Notes: generated by a model not told the origin, from the letters alone. DNA of 35,007 bases from Candidatus Kaiserbacteria bacterium CG10_big_fil_rev_8_21_14_0_10_49_17 (GCA_002778575.1 PFBJ01000018.1:1-35007), one strand, 5' to 3'. Positions 1 to 7,352 are shown, counted from the first letter of the stretch. Numbers and translations are program-made.

Positions 1-57
1 GAACCCCCGGCCTACCCGGTGTAAACGGGTTGCTCTAACCAACTGAGCTAATCGCCC
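1..57 (-). tRNA. tRNA-Val(UAC), 3' end cut by the window edge
   Basis: Read on the minus strand, the gene starts at 57 with GGGCGAT. It continues through a standard D arm (GCTC/GAGC), an anticodon stem ACCCG/CGGGT with loop TTTACAC (anticodon TAC, valine) and the start of the T arm (GGGGGTTC). The rest of the T arm and the acceptor 3' strand lie outside the window. No intron is seen in the visible part. Confidence 0.93.
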
Positions 58-114
58 TCGACAATATATAGATTCTCATTTTTCCAGACGAATGCAAGGG
101 TTTGGCAAATTGTG

Positions 115-120
115 TACTCT
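115..120 (+). promoter_or_regulatory. -10-like hexamer before acylphosphatase
   Basis: TACTCT ends 6 nt before the ATG at 127, so transcription would start at or next to the start codon. No convincing -35 element and no Shine-Dalgarno site are seen. It is one of about ten starts in the window with this arrangement. Confidence 0.4.
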
Positions 121-126
121 TCTTTT

Positions 127-402
127 ATGGAAGGATTCAGAGCCATTGTCTCAGGTAAAGTGCAGGGCGTACTGTACCGAGACTTTGTGTACCGCAAAGC
201 GCGCACGCTCGCACTGCGCGGCTTTGTCCGCAACAGTGAGGGAGGGAAGGTTGAGGTGGTGGCGCAAGGACCGCGAGTAAAACTCGACTCTCTCATTGAG
301 CATCTCTGGAAGGGGCCGTTCCTTGCTACGGTTTCGGGTATTGATTTAGAGTGGCGGGATGATTTGTCAGAGGATTTGGCATATTTTCAAATTATGTACT
401 AG
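127..402 (+). CDS. acyP: Acylphosphatase
   Basis: Small enzyme (91 aa, the usual family length) that hydrolyses acyl phosphates such as carbamoyl or acetyl phosphate in the cytoplasm. The family signature is present: GKVQGVLYRDF at residues 10-20, with the phosphate-binding Arg18, then GFVRNSEGGKVEV with the catalytic Asn36. I chose ATG 127 because it gives the normal family N-terminus; an in-frame GTG at 112 would add five residues. A -10-like TACTCT lies 6 nt upstream and there is no ribosome-binding site, suggesting a leaderless message. The next gene starts 2 nt after the stop, so the two are probably cotranscribed. Confidence 0.9.
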   Translation: MEGFRAIVSGKVQGVLYRDFVYRKARTLALRGFVRNSEGGKVEVVAQGPRVKLDSLIEHLWKGPFLATVSGIDLEWRDDLSEDLAYFQIMY

Positions 403-404
403 GT

Positions 405-1172
405 ATGGAAGCGGCGGGAACTATAAAAAAAGAAGCAATAGAAATTCTGTTCGAGAACCACGATGTAGTGATTATTAACAAGCCCGCAGGGCTCATTGTG
501 CACTTTGACGGACGAAACGCCGAGCCGTCGGTGGTTGACTGGGTCCGAGCGCATTACCCTGAAATGGAGGGGGTCGGGGAAGACTGGAAAAGTCCGCAAG
601 GTGAAATTGTCCCCCGTCCCGGTATCGTGCACCGACTTGATCGAAGCACATCAGGCGTCATGATACTGGTCAAAAACCAGAAGGCACACGCATTCATTAA
701 GCGTCAGTTTCAAGAGAGAAGTATTGTAAAAAAGTATCGCTTATTCGTGTACGGACAACCGAAAGCAGATGAAGGAATAATTGAAGCAGAAATCGGTCGG
801 ACCAAAACAAAGCCGAGAAAGTGGTCCGCGCAATTTGGAAAAAGCGGAAACCTTCGCGCCGCAATTACAGAGTGGAACGTACTTGCGAGAAAGGTGGATC
901 CTGAGAGCGGCGAAGCGCTTTCCTATATGGAAGCGTCGCCAAAAACAGGCAGGACGCACCAAATCCGTGTGCACATGAAGGCACTACACCATCCGATTAT
1001 ATGCGATCACATATACGCCCCTAAAAAACAGTGCCTACTTGGCTTTGGAAGGCCGGCACTTCATGCGCATTCCGTATCTCTCACACTTCCAAGCGGCGAA
1101 GAGAAAGTATTTGCGGCACCACTGCCCGGTGACTTTGTCAGGGCACTCAATAGTCTTGGTATTGAAGAGTAA
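405..1172 (+). CDS. RluA-family 23S rRNA/tRNA pseudouridine synthase
   Basis: Converts specific uridines in rRNA or tRNA to pseudouridine. The 255-aa protein shows the RluA-family order: HDVVIINKPAGLIVH (about 19-33), the catalytic loop HRLDRSTSG (76-84, catalytic Asp79), a KKYR segment, and the late GRTHQIRVH motif in which Arg and His contact RNA. No N-terminal S4 domain is present, so it is closer to short RluA/RluC-like forms. The exact target uridine cannot be told from sequence. It starts 2 nt after acyP and appears cotranscribed with it. Confidence 0.9.
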   Translation: MEAAGTIKKEAIEILFENHDVVIINKPAGLIVHFDGRNAEPSVVDWVRAHYPEMEGVGEDWKSPQGEIVPRPGIVHRLDRSTSGVMILVKNQKAHAFIKRQFQERSIVKKYRLFVYGQPKADEGIIEAEIGRTKTKPRKWSAQFGKSGNLRAAITEWNVLARKVDPESGEALSYMEASPKTGRTHQIRVHMKALHHPIICDHIYAPKKQCLLGFGRPALHAHSVSLTLPSGEEKVFAAPLPGDFVRALNSLGIEE

Positions 1173-1229
1173 AAGCTCCTGTGGTACAGTTGCTCGCGTT
1201 ATCGGCACAATACGCCGAAAGATATATAT

Positions 1230-1790
1230 ATGGAAACAGCAGTCATTTCACCAGTAAATATAGAAGCACGCAAAAGCCTCGGTATTAAAGCGGGGGATAC
1301 GGTGCGCGTGTGGCAAAAGATTGAAGAGAAGGGCAAGACCCGCCTTCAGGCTTTTGAGGGGCTCGTACTCGCACGAAAGCACGGCTCTGAGCCAGGCGCG
1401 ACATTTACCGTGCGCAGGGTTTCAAGCGGAGTGGGAATTGAGAAAATTTTCCCGCTCTATTCACCAAGTATTGATAAGATTGAAATTGTGAAGCGCTCAA
1501 AAGTGCGCCGGGCGAAGCTCTACCACATCCGAGATAAGGTTGCTCGCGAAATTAAGCGGCAGATGCGCCGAATGAGCGATGTGTCGCTTTCAACCGGCTC
1601 AGATATGGAAGAAAAAGTTGCGGCGCAGAAGGCTGAGGAAGAAGCAGCAGCGAAAGCGGCTGAAGAAAAAGCAAAGGCACCAGAAGAGGTAGTAGAAGAA
1701 AAACAAGAGGAGAAGACGGAGGAGGAAACCACCCCTGCAGACCCGTCTGCGCAGACAGGGGAGGTAGAGGGATCAGACAAAAAAGAGTAA
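1230..1790 (+). CDS. rplS: 50S ribosomal protein L19 with long acidic tail
   Basis: L19 sits at the interface of the large and small ribosomal subunits. Residues 1-112 are a standard L19: GDTVRVWQKI, RLQAFEGLVLARK, TVRRVSSGVGIEKIFPLYSP and KVRRAKLYHIRDK are all recognisable. A typical L19 ends near residue 115, but this protein runs to 186. The extra residues, about 125-186, are almost entirely Glu, Ala and Lys with Pro/Thr near the end, so a disordered charged tail is likely. No strong Shine-Dalgarno site is seen before ATG 1230; the start follows an ATATATAT run. A -10-like TACAGT near 1182-1187 could give a leader of about 35 nt. Confidence 0.95.
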   Translation: METAVISPVNIEARKSLGIKAGDTVRVWQKIEEKGKTRLQAFEGLVLARKHGSEPGATFTVRRVSSGVGIEKIFPLYSPSIDKIEIVKRSKVRRAKLYHIRDKVAREIKRQMRRMSDVSLSTGSDMEEKVAAQKAEEEAAAKAAEEKAKAPEEVVEEKQEEKTEEETTPADPSAQTGEVEGSDKKE

Positions 1791-1858
1791 AACATCCTGC
1801 ACACAACAACAGTGTATTTTTTGTTCAAAAATAAATGGTATACGCTATGTAGTTGAGG

Positions 1859-1864
1859 TATTAT
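1859..1864 (+). promoter_or_regulatory. -10-like hexamer before the LAGLIDADG gene
   Basis: TATTAT ends 7 nt before ATG 1872, a spacing that would give a leaderless message. No good -35 element is seen at the matching distance. Confidence 0.4.
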
Positions 1865-1871
1865 AGTGTGA

Positions 1872-2546
1872 ATGAGCGGGGGAGAGGTGATAAGAAAACA
1901 AAGTCAACGAAAAACACCCATAGAGTGGTCTTCTGATGTTGCGTATGCCATTGGACTTCTTGTTACTGATGGGTGCTTGTCTAATGATGGAAGACATATC
2001 GACCTTACCTCGGCTGATTTAGAGCAACTACATAATTTTAAAAAATGCCTTAGTTTAAAGGCTCCAATTTCATACAAAAAATCAGGGTTTACCGGCGCAA
2101 AGCATGCACGTGTGCAGTTTAGTGATGTTGTCCTATATCGTTTTTTGCTCAGCATCGGGCTTACTCCCGCAAAGACAAAAACTATTGGTGCTGTGAGTAT
2201 TCCTGATATATATTTCTTTGATTTTCTTCGAGGGCACCACGATGGAGATGGCTCCTTCTACTCGTATTGGGACAAAAGGTGGAAGTCTAGTTTTATGTTC
2301 TACACAGCTTTTACTTCTGCTAGTTCAAGACATATTGAGTGGCTACGTTCTGAGATTGAGAAAAAACTAGACATTAAAGGATATGTTTCAAACGATCCCA
2401 AAAAGAGTGTGTACCAATTAAAATATGCCAAAAAAGAATCCCTGAAAGTGCTCAGGAAAATGTATCCTAAAAAGAAAGTAACGTGTCTTTCCCGGAAGCG
2501 CTTGAAAATTATAGTGGCATTGCGTACAGTTGGTGAGGAATTGTAA
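1872..2546 (+). CDS. LAGLIDADG homing-endonuclease-like protein
   Basis: The 224-aa protein has two LAGLIDADG-type helices: AYAIGLLVTDGCL at residues 24-36 and FDFLRGHHDGDGSFY at about 114-128. Each ends in an acidic residue expected to bind the catalytic metal, as in two-motif monomeric homing endonucleases. The rest is basic, as expected for DNA binding. It is free-standing: no intron or intein is visible around it. Its TAA stop (2544-2546) is directly followed by the first base of tRNA-Leu at 2547, so RNase P cutting of a joint transcript would release an mRNA ending at the stop codon. An internal GTG near 1889 behind a GGGGGAGAG run is a possible alternative start. It could act as an endonuclease or as an RNA-splicing maturase. 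Confidence 0.85.
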   Translation: MSGGEVIRKQSQRKTPIEWSSDVAYAIGLLVTDGCLSNDGRHIDLTSADLEQLHNFKKCLSLKAPISYKKSGFTGAKHARVQFSDVVLYRFLLSIGLTPAKTKTIGAVSIPDIYFFDFLRGHHDGDGSFYSYWDKRWKSSFMFYTAFTSASSRHIEWLRSEIEKKLDIKGYVSNDPKKSVYQLKYAKKESLKVLRKMYPKKKVTCLSRKRLKIIVALRTVGEEL

Positions 2547-2630
2547 GCCCAGGTGATGAAATTGGTAGACATGCACCCTTGAGGGGGGTGTGCCCGTATG
2601 GGTGTGCTGGTTCAAGTCCAGTCCTGGGCA
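2547..2630 (+). tRNA. tRNA-Leu(GAG)
   Basis: Complete class II tRNA. Acceptor GCCCAGG pairs with CCTGGGC, followed by discriminator A at 2630. The anticodon stem CACCC/GGGTG holds loop TTGAGGG (anticodon GAG, leucine). A long variable arm (GCCC..GGGT) and a T arm CTGG-TTCAAGT-CCAG follow. CCA is not encoded. The gene begins one base after the stop codon of the LAGLIDADG gene. Confidence 0.95.
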
Positions 2631-2687
2631 CAATTAAAGATTCAAGTTTTTCGATATGAATTTTATTAGATAGAATTAAAAAAGAAT

Positions 2688-3326
2688 ATGGATATATCTT
2701 TAGGACTCCTAACCATTGGAAGCATAAGTCTCTTGGCAGCAATGAGCCCTGGACCAGATTTTGCTGTCGTTTTAAAAAACAGTATCTTTGGCTCTCGTAG
2801 AGCAGGCCTGTTCACATCTCTTGGAGTTTCTGCAGGTATTTTTGTACATGTTACATATACTGTGCTCGGCATTGCGCTTATCATTTCTCAATCAATTTTT
2901 CTCTTCTCAATTATCAAATACCTCGGTGCCGCATACTTACTGTATCTCGGTATCCAATTGCTTCGAACGAAGCGAGGAAGTATGGAAGCCGCAGAGGGAG
3001 ACGGTGAGTCGGTCACTATTTCTGACTGGAATGCATTTCGCGATGGTTTTCTCACAAATGCACTAAATCCAAAAGCAACACTTTTCTTCTTAAGCATTTT
3101 TACACAAATTATTGGTCCGCAAACACCACTATACCTACAGGGGGTGTATGGTGCGGAAGTCGCGCTTATTGTTCTTGCGTGGTTTATCACCCTGTCGATT
3201 CTCTTTACGACAGGGATAGCAAAGGGTGCTTTTGCTCGATTCCATTATTACCTAGCAAAAGTAATGGGTGTAGCACTGCTAGCACTTGGTATTAAAGTGG
3301 CTTTTGCCACACAAGATCATCACTAA
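2688..3326 (+). CDS. LysE/RhtB-family amino-acid exporter
   Basis: Inner-membrane protein of 212 aa, the usual length for the LysE/RhtB family, which exports amino acids such as homoserine, threonine or lysine. Family motifs are present: MSPGPDFAVVLKNSI near residues 19-33, the GVSAGIFVH segment, YLGAAYLLYLGIQLLR, and LNPKATLFFLSIF in the second half. About six membrane segments can be seen. The substrate cannot be assigned. A -10-like TAGAAT lies at 2671-2676, 11 nt before the start. The last base of the stop codon is the first base of the next gene, so the two genes are coupled. Confidence 0.88.
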   Translation: MDISLGLLTIGSISLLAAMSPGPDFAVVLKNSIFGSRRAGLFTSLGVSAGIFVHVTYTVLGIALIISQSIFLFSIIKYLGAAYLLYLGIQLLRTKRGSMEAAEGDGESVTISDWNAFRDGFLTNALNPKATLFFLSIFTQIIGPQTPLYLQGVYGAEVALIVLAWFITLSILFTTGIAKGAFARFHYYLAKVMGVALLALGIKVAFATQDHH

Positions 3327-3886
3327 TGACCCTCTTTACCGGAAAAGGTGATGACGGCACCACAAAAACCTTTGACTCAAAGCCAGGTGAGAGAATTTCA
3401 AAAGCCTCAGCTATTTCAGAAGCGCTCGGAACGCTCGATGAGCTTAATTCGTTTCTCGGACTCTCTAAGGTTGAAAGCGAGAAGCACTCTTTTACAATTT
3501 CAGGAAGAGCGTTTGGAAAAGTAGTGCACGACATACAAGAAAATCTTTTCACCATTCAGGCAGAGCTCGTAGGGGCAGAGAAAACAATTGCAAAGGAGAA
3601 GCTTCGCGAGTGCGAGGCCTACATATATGACGCGGAGAAAGAGCTCCCGCCGATTACGACATTTTTTATCTCAGGGGGGACAGAACTCGCGGCACAATTT
3701 GATGTGGCGCGCACCCTTGCGCGGCGCGCGGAGCGTAGAGTGGTTGCGGTTGTTGAGTGTAACAAGCGGGAGATAGGAGAGTGGAGCCGCGCCTACCTCA
3801 ACCGCCTCTCCTCGTTACTCTATGCGCTCGCTCGACTAAGCAACCATAAATCTGGTATAAGTGAAGAGTCTCCAAAATACGAATAG
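3326..3886 (+). CDS. PduO-type ATP:cob(I)alamin adenosyltransferase
   Basis: Transfers the adenosyl group of ATP to cob(I)alamin to make adenosylcobalamin. The 186-aa protein keeps the family pattern: FTGKGDDGTT at residues 4-13 (ATP-binding loop), EALGTLDELNSFLGL, FFISGGTELAAQFDVARTLARRAER (the ARxxxRRAER helix) and AYLNRLSSLLYALARL. It overlaps the LysE gene by one base. No other cobalamin gene is in the window, so its client enzyme is unknown; scavenged cobalamin is possible. The last 15 or so residues look disordered. Confidence 0.87.
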   Translation: MTLFTGKGDDGTTKTFDSKPGERISKASAISEALGTLDELNSFLGLSKVESEKHSFTISGRAFGKVVHDIQENLFTIQAELVGAEKTIAKEKLRECEAYIYDAEKELPPITTFFISGGTELAAQFDVARTLARRAERRVVAVVECNKREIGEWSRAYLNRLSSLLYALARLSNHKSGISEESPKYE

Positions 3887-3892
3887 TTTGAA

Positions 3893-3914
3893 AAATGGCT
3901 TACATAAGCCATTT
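3893..3914. repeat. Inverted repeat, 10-bp stem
   Basis: AAATGGCTTA (3893-3902) and TAAGCCATTT (3905-3914) form a perfect stem with loop CA. Its right arm shares bases 3912-3914 with the next hairpin, so the two stems compete at their junction. It sits 7 nt after the adenosyltransferase gene and could take part in ending its transcript. Confidence 0.7.
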
Positions 3915-3949
3915 CAATTGACTCATTCATGTGAATGAGTCAATTGAAA
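3912..3949. terminator. Long hairpin, 18-bp perfect stem, before tRNA-His
   Basis: Arms 3912-3929 and 3932-3949 are perfectly complementary with a 2-nt loop. There is no clear T-run behind it, so termination is only one reading; an RNA-processing site or a palindromic repeat is also possible. Its central 22 nt, GACTCATTCA-NN-TGAATGAGTC, recur in the terminator at 26976-27021. Confidence 0.5.
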
Positions 3950-3954
3950 GAGAT

Positions 3955-4027
3955 GGTGGCTGTAGCTCAGCGGTAGAGCTCCCGGTTGTGGTCCGGGCGG
4001 TCGCAGGTTCAAATCCTGTCAGCCACC
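3955..4027 (+). tRNA. tRNA-His(GUG)
   Basis: Acceptor GTGGCTG (3956-3962) pairs with CAGCCAC (4020-4026). The extra G at 3955 faces C at 4027, the G(-1):C73 pair that identifies tRNA-His. Anticodon stem CCCGG/CCGGG with loop TTGTGGT gives anticodon GTG. The T arm is GCAGG-TTCAAAT-CCTGT. CCA is not encoded. Confidence 0.95.
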
Positions 4028-4038
4028 CAAAAATACAG

Positions 4039-4044
4039 TACAAT
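4039..4044 (+). promoter_or_regulatory. -10-like hexamer before the small membrane protein gene
   Basis: TACAAT ends 6 nt before GTG 4051, so the predicted first transcribed base is the first base of the start codon. Confidence 0.5.
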
Positions 4045-4050
4045 TGATTT

Positions 4051-4269
4051 GTGAGCTCAGATTCACTTCAAAACTCAATAGATAGACTCGAGGCACGGAT
4101 GCGAAAAATTTATTCATTTCGCGGCCAGCTCTTTAATGGAGTCATCTCAGGTGTCGGATTTGCAATTGGTACTACTATTATTGCGGCGCTCCTCTTTTGG
4201 GGACTCAATACAATTTTTCATTTCAACATCCCGCTTCCTGACAGGTACGTTGAACACATAGCACAGTAG
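4051..4269 (+). CDS. Small membrane protein, DUF5665-like
   Basis: A 72-aa protein with an N-terminal amphipathic helix rich in charged residues (about 1-25) and one hydrophobic segment (about 33-57) containing GVGFAIGTTIIAALLFWGL. That layout and the GFAIGTTII stretch resemble the DUF5665 family of small membrane proteins, whose function is unknown to me. It starts with GTG; a -10 box 6 nt upstream supports this start. The next gene begins 1 nt after the stop, so the two are cotranscribed. Confidence 0.75.
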   Translation: MSSDSLQNSIDRLEARMRKIYSFRGQLFNGVISGVGFAIGTTIIAALLFWGLNTIFHFNIPLPDRYVEHIAQ

Positions 4270-4270
4270 T

Positions 4271-4900
4271 ATGGCATTAACACGCGCTCAGTGGATACTC
4301 TTTCTCTTTAACGCTCTCTATATTCTTGGTTTTGCCATTTATTACCTCTCTATACAGAGTTACGAATTTCTTTGGTACATAGCGGTAATGATTTTCTTCT
4401 TTGGGCTCATTGCGATTACGCTTCACCGCTCACACTTCACCAATACAATTCTCTGGGGGCTTTCTCTCTGGGGACTGCTTCACGTTATGGGAGGTGGTAT
4501 TCCTGTTGGCGACTCTGTACTCTATGCGTACCGCATTCTTCCACTCTATGACGGCGGGGGTGATTTTTTTATTCTGAAATTTGACCAATTTGTACACGCA
4601 TTCGGCTTCGGTGTCTCCACGCTCGTTGTCCACCACCTGCTCCGGCCGTACCTCAATGAGCGCACCAACTGGAAAGTGGTATACCCGCTCATCATTGCCG
4701 GAGCGATGGGACTCGGCGCGCTCAATGAGATAGTTGAGTTTATTGCAGTACTTTCATTTTCAAATACTGGCGTTGGTGGGTACGCAAACACTGGGCTTGA
4801 CCTCGTCTTTAATATGATTGGGGCAATAATCGCCATTTTCTTTATCCACTTTCAACGGAAAAAGGAGCGGCCTGCGAAGGAGACAGTTTCTATGGCATAA
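4271..4900 (+). CDS. DUF2238 (YjdF-like) integral membrane protein
   Basis: A 209-aa protein with about six membrane segments. Residues shared with the DUF2238/YjdF family are visible: LLHVMGGGIP, FDQFVHAFGFGVSTL, GLGALNEIVEFIAVL, and YANTGLDLVFNMIGAIIA. His, Glu and Asp inside membrane segments are typical of the family, but its function is not known. It starts 1 nt after the preceding small membrane protein. The final about 15 residues are charged and probably cytoplasmic. Confidence 0.82.
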   Translation: MALTRAQWILFLFNALYILGFAIYYLSIQSYEFLWYIAVMIFFFGLIAITLHRSHFTNTILWGLSLWGLLHVMGGGIPVGDSVLYAYRILPLYDGGGDFFILKFDQFVHAFGFGVSTLVVHHLLRPYLNERTNWKVVYPLIIAGAMGLGALNEIVEFIAVLSFSNTGVGGYANTGLDLVFNMIGAIIAIFFIHFQRKKERPAKETVSMA

Positions 4901-4901
4901 T
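4893..4901 (+). promoter_or_regulatory. Extended -10 promoter for the dsbA-like gene
   Basis: TGG followed by CATAAT ends 6 nt before ATG 4908. It lies inside the end of the upstream gene and would give a leaderless message. No -35 element is obvious. Confidence 0.5.
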
Positions 4902-4907
4902 CGGGCA

Positions 4908-5606
4908 ATGGAAAACGAAACAAATCAAAATAAAAACAATCCGTACCTTATTCCTGGAGCCATTATTGTAGCCGGTGCCCTTATTGCTGCGTCGGTGTAT
5001 GTCTCTCTCAGTAACTCCTCCGGTGGGGGGCCAGAGGGATTCGGCAATGGCAACTCTGCCTCTGCTGAGAATGTCCGCCCGCTCAATGACGACGACCATG
5101 TATTCGGCAATCCGGACGCGCAAGTCTCTATTATTGAGTTCTCAGACTTCGAGTGTCCGTTCTGCCAAGTTATACACAGCACGCTGAAACAAATAGTTTC
5201 TGAATCAAACGGGGAAGTGAACTGGGTGTACCGGCATTTCCCGCTCACGTCGCTTCACGCTGGTGCGCTCCCCGGCTCGGTGGTAAGTGAGTGTGTCGCG
5301 CGGTTTGCCGGCAACGATGCTTTTTGGAGTTTTGCCGATACGCTTTTTGCAAATCAGGATAAATTCTCTCCGGCATTCTTTGAACAAACGGCACGGTCGC
5401 TTGGCTTGACCGAACAGCAGTACACAGCATGCACTGAGAGCAATGCCACTGTGGCGCTTGTACAAGAAGACTTCGAGGAAGCGGTAACAGCTGGCGGACA
5501 GGGAACTCCGTTCGTTGTGGTTATGAATAAGGATGGAGAAACATTTCCGTTTTCGGGCGCACTTCCATACGAGCAGGTAAAAGCAATTGTAGAATCGGCT
5601 CAGTAA
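4908..5606 (+). CDS. Membrane-anchored DsbA-like thiol oxidoreductase
   Basis: Makes or shuffles disulfide bonds in exported proteins. The 232-aa protein has a short cytoplasmic tail (about 1-11), one membrane anchor (12-34), a Gly/Ser/Asn-rich linker (35-60) and a thioredoxin-fold domain of the DsbA/thioredoxin_4 type. The redox site is FECPFC with Cys83 and Cys86; the cis-proline motif is GTPFVVV near residue 205. Two further cysteines (in SECVARF and YTACTES) may form a structural disulfide. The following gene encodes CcdA, a membrane electron carrier, so the pair likely forms one redox relay across the membrane. Confidence 0.9.
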   Translation: MENETNQNKNNPYLIPGAIIVAGALIAASVYVSLSNSSGGGPEGFGNGNSASAENVRPLNDDDHVFGNPDAQVSIIEFSDFECPFCQVIHSTLKQIVSESNGEVNWVYRHFPLTSLHAGALPGSVVSECVARFAGNDAFWSFADTLFANQDKFSPAFFEQTARSLGLTEQQYTACTESNATVALVQEDFEEAVTAGGQGTPFVVVMNKDGETFPFSGALPYEQVKAIVESAQ

Positions 5607-5610
5607 AACA

Positions 5611-6369
5611 ATGGTATCGCTTACACTCATTTTCTCAGCGTTCTTTGCGGGACTACTTACATTTCTCGCACCGTGCACGCTGCCGCTTGTGCCAGGGTAC
5701 CTCGCATTCATTAGTGGAGTTCCGCAGGCAGACGTAAATGACCCAAGCAAGCGAGCGTGGGTGCGGAGAAGGATTTTCTTAAACGGCCTCTTCTTCATCC
5801 TCGGCTTCACTGCTATTTTTGTCGTCTTTGGCAGCGCGGCAGGATTTATCGGGCAGAATCTTGCAGAGGTGCGCATATGGATGACGCGAATCGGCGGGCT
5901 GTTCGTAATCCTCTTCGGGCTCTTCATGCTCGGCGTGTTGAGGATTCCGTTTTTGCAAAGTGAGAGGCGCGTCCGCACACCAAGGTGGCTTACCGTTGGC
6001 AAACCCTCAAGCTCATTTCTTATTGGAGGCGCATTCGCATTTGGGTGGAGCCCGTGCATTGGACCGGTTCTCGGATCGATTCTGCTTCTCGCGTCAACCT
6101 CGGCGACAGTGCTGGAGGGGGCACTGCTCCTTTTGGTATTTTCATTTGGCCTTGCGATACCGTTTCTGCTTGTTGCGGCAAGTTTCTCGCACGCAGCGGC
6201 GTACATCACGGTTATTTCTCGGTATTTGAAGTGGGTATCGGTTATAGGCGGCGTATTTCTTATCTTCCTCGGAGTGCTTCTACTCACCGGAAATTTCAAT
6301 CTTCTCATCACATGGGGATTTGAATTCTTTGGATTTCTTGAATACGACGCTATTTTGCAACACTTGTAA
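5611..6369 (+). CDS. ccdA: CcdA/DsbD-type membrane electron transporter
   Basis: Carries reducing power from cytoplasmic thioredoxin across the membrane to extracytoplasmic thiol proteins. The 252-aa protein has six membrane segments and the two conserved cysteines of the family: Cys22 in FLAPCTLPLVPGY and Cys149 in GWSPCIGPVLG, each at the start of a Pro-kinked helix. It begins 4 nt after the DsbA-like gene, which supplies its likely partner. No haem-ligation genes are nearby, so a role in disulfide traffic is more likely than one in cytochrome c assembly. Confidence 0.9.
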   Translation: MVSLTLIFSAFFAGLLTFLAPCTLPLVPGYLAFISGVPQADVNDPSKRAWVRRRIFLNGLFFILGFTAIFVVFGSAAGFIGQNLAEVRIWMTRIGGLFVILFGLFMLGVLRIPFLQSERRVRTPRWLTVGKPSSSFLIGGAFAFGWSPCIGPVLGSILLLASTSATVLEGALLLLVFSFGLAIPFLLVAASFSHAAAYITVISRYLKWVSVIGGVFLIFLGVLLLTGNFNLLITWGFEFFGFLEYDAILQHL

Positions 6370-6404
6370 GAAACGCAGTACAGGCACGTCTTTTAGGGTA
6401 CCCG

Positions 6405-6413
6405 TGGTAGAAT
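6405..6413 (+). promoter_or_regulatory. Extended -10 promoter for the SIMPL gene
   Basis: TGG followed by TAGAAT, predicted start near 6420, about 25 nt before ATG 6445. It has no good -35 element. Confidence 0.45.
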
Positions 6414-6444
6414 GGGTTTACTTATAAATTTCTAGTTATTGTTT

Positions 6445-7254
6445 ATGGATACAGAAACATCACGCCTTATGGGCGATAGGAAAGTGCGCACAGCGACACT
6501 CATGGTGCTTGGTCTGCTCGCGCTCTTTCTTGCAGTGCAAGCTGTTGCTGGGGTTATTGGGTGGCGTTACATTGGCGATGAGTCGCCGGTACAAAATACT
6601 ATTTCTCTGACCGGCTCGGGAGAGGTCTTTGCGGTGCCTGACATTGCAACTTTTTCTTTCTCAGTCATCGTTGAGAAGCCCACCGCATCAGCAGCGCAAG
6701 ACGAAGCTGCTCGACTTTCAAACGCCGCAATTGAGTACCTTAAAGAGAATGGCGTAGAAGAAAATGATATTAAAACAGTTGGGTACAATGTCTACCCTCG
6801 ATACGAGTACCCACAAATTCAGTGCATTACCTACCCATGTCCGCAGGGGGAGCGAACACTTGCTGGTTTTGAGGTCAGTCAAAACGTCCAAGTAAAGGTA
6901 CGAGACACGAAGATTGCTGGTACACTTCTCTCGGGAATTGGAGAGATTGGTGTTGAGAACATCTCAGGTCTTTCGTTCACGATAGATGATGAAGAAACGC
7001 TTCAGGCAGAAGCGCGAGCAAAGGCTATCGCTGATGCGCGAGCAAAGGCAAAACAGCTCTCAGACGACCTTGGCGTACGCCTCGGACGCATTGTCTCCTT
7101 CAGTGAGAACAATGGCTACTACCCTCGATATGAGGCCGCATACGACTCTGCGGTTTACGGGATGGGTGGTGCAGACGGAAAGGTGTCTCCTAACATTCCA
7201 ACCGGAGAGAATCGCATCTCTTCTGAGGTGTACATCACCTACGAGATTCGCTAA
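6445..7254 (+). CDS. SIMPL-domain (DUF541) surface protein
   Basis: A 269-aa protein with a basic N-terminus, one membrane segment (about residues 17-39) and a SIMPL/DUF541 domain outside the membrane. Family features: ISLTGSGEVFAVPDIATFSFSV at the domain start, ENDIKTVGYNVYPRYEY, FEVSQNVQVKVRD, and an Ala-rich helix with ARAKAIADARAKAKQL near the end. The SIMPL family (Omp28/BP26-like) has no agreed role. Two cysteines (CITYPC) could form a disulfide, fitting the upstream DsbA-CcdA pair. ATG 6445 was chosen over an in-frame TTG at 6439. A terminator follows. Confidence 0.85.
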   Translation: MDTETSRLMGDRKVRTATLMVLGLLALFLAVQAVAGVIGWRYIGDESPVQNTISLTGSGEVFAVPDIATFSFSVIVEKPTASAAQDEAARLSNAAIEYLKENGVEENDIKTVGYNVYPRYEYPQIQCITYPCPQGERTLAGFEVSQNVQVKVRDTKIAGTLLSGIGEIGVENISGLSFTIDDEETLQAEARAKAIADARAKAKQLSDDLGVRLGRIVSFSENNGYYPRYEAAYDSAVYGMGGADGKVSPNIPTGENRISSEVYITYEIR

Positions 7255-7270
7255 AGCGAACCCACTCACT

Positions 7271-7308
7271 TCAAATGCCCCCACTTTCGGGGGCATTTGA
7301 CCTTTTTG
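7271..7308 (+). terminator. Terminator-like hairpin after the SIMPL gene
   Basis: TCAAATGCCCCC (7271-7282) pairs perfectly with GGGGGCATTTGA (7289-7300) around the loop ACTTTC; CC and TTTTT follow. The right arm also contains the -35 of the next promoter. Confidence 0.75.
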
Positions 7309-7325
7309 GGTCAATGCAGTACTAT
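7297..7325 (+). promoter_or_regulatory. Promoter of secE-nusG-rplK
   Basis: TTGACC (7297-7302), a 17-nt spacer and TACTAT (7320-7325) make the best sigma-70 type promoter in the window. The predicted start is near 7332. Confidence 0.75.
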
Positions 7326-7333
7326 TCTTTTAT

Positions 7334-7352
7334 ACCCCGGGAGGGGTTTTTT
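7334..7352 (+). promoter_or_regulatory. Short G/C hairpin plus T-run in the secE leader
   Basis: CCCC-GGGA-GGGG followed by six T lies right at the predicted 5' end of the secE mRNA. The stem is only four pairs. It could be a weak attenuator or a 5'-end protecting hairpin. Confidence 0.35.

Noticed and set aside
2509-2742. Minus-strand frame covering tRNA-Leu
   Set aside because: It is the reverse of a tRNA gene and contains the typical false translation of tRNA (PRTGLEPAHP).
5205-6311. 368-residue open frame on the minus strand opposite the dsbA-like and ccdA genes
   Set aside because: Its sequence is Arg/Ser/Pro-rich with no family motifs, while the plus strand frames have clear redox motifs. 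It is a shadow.
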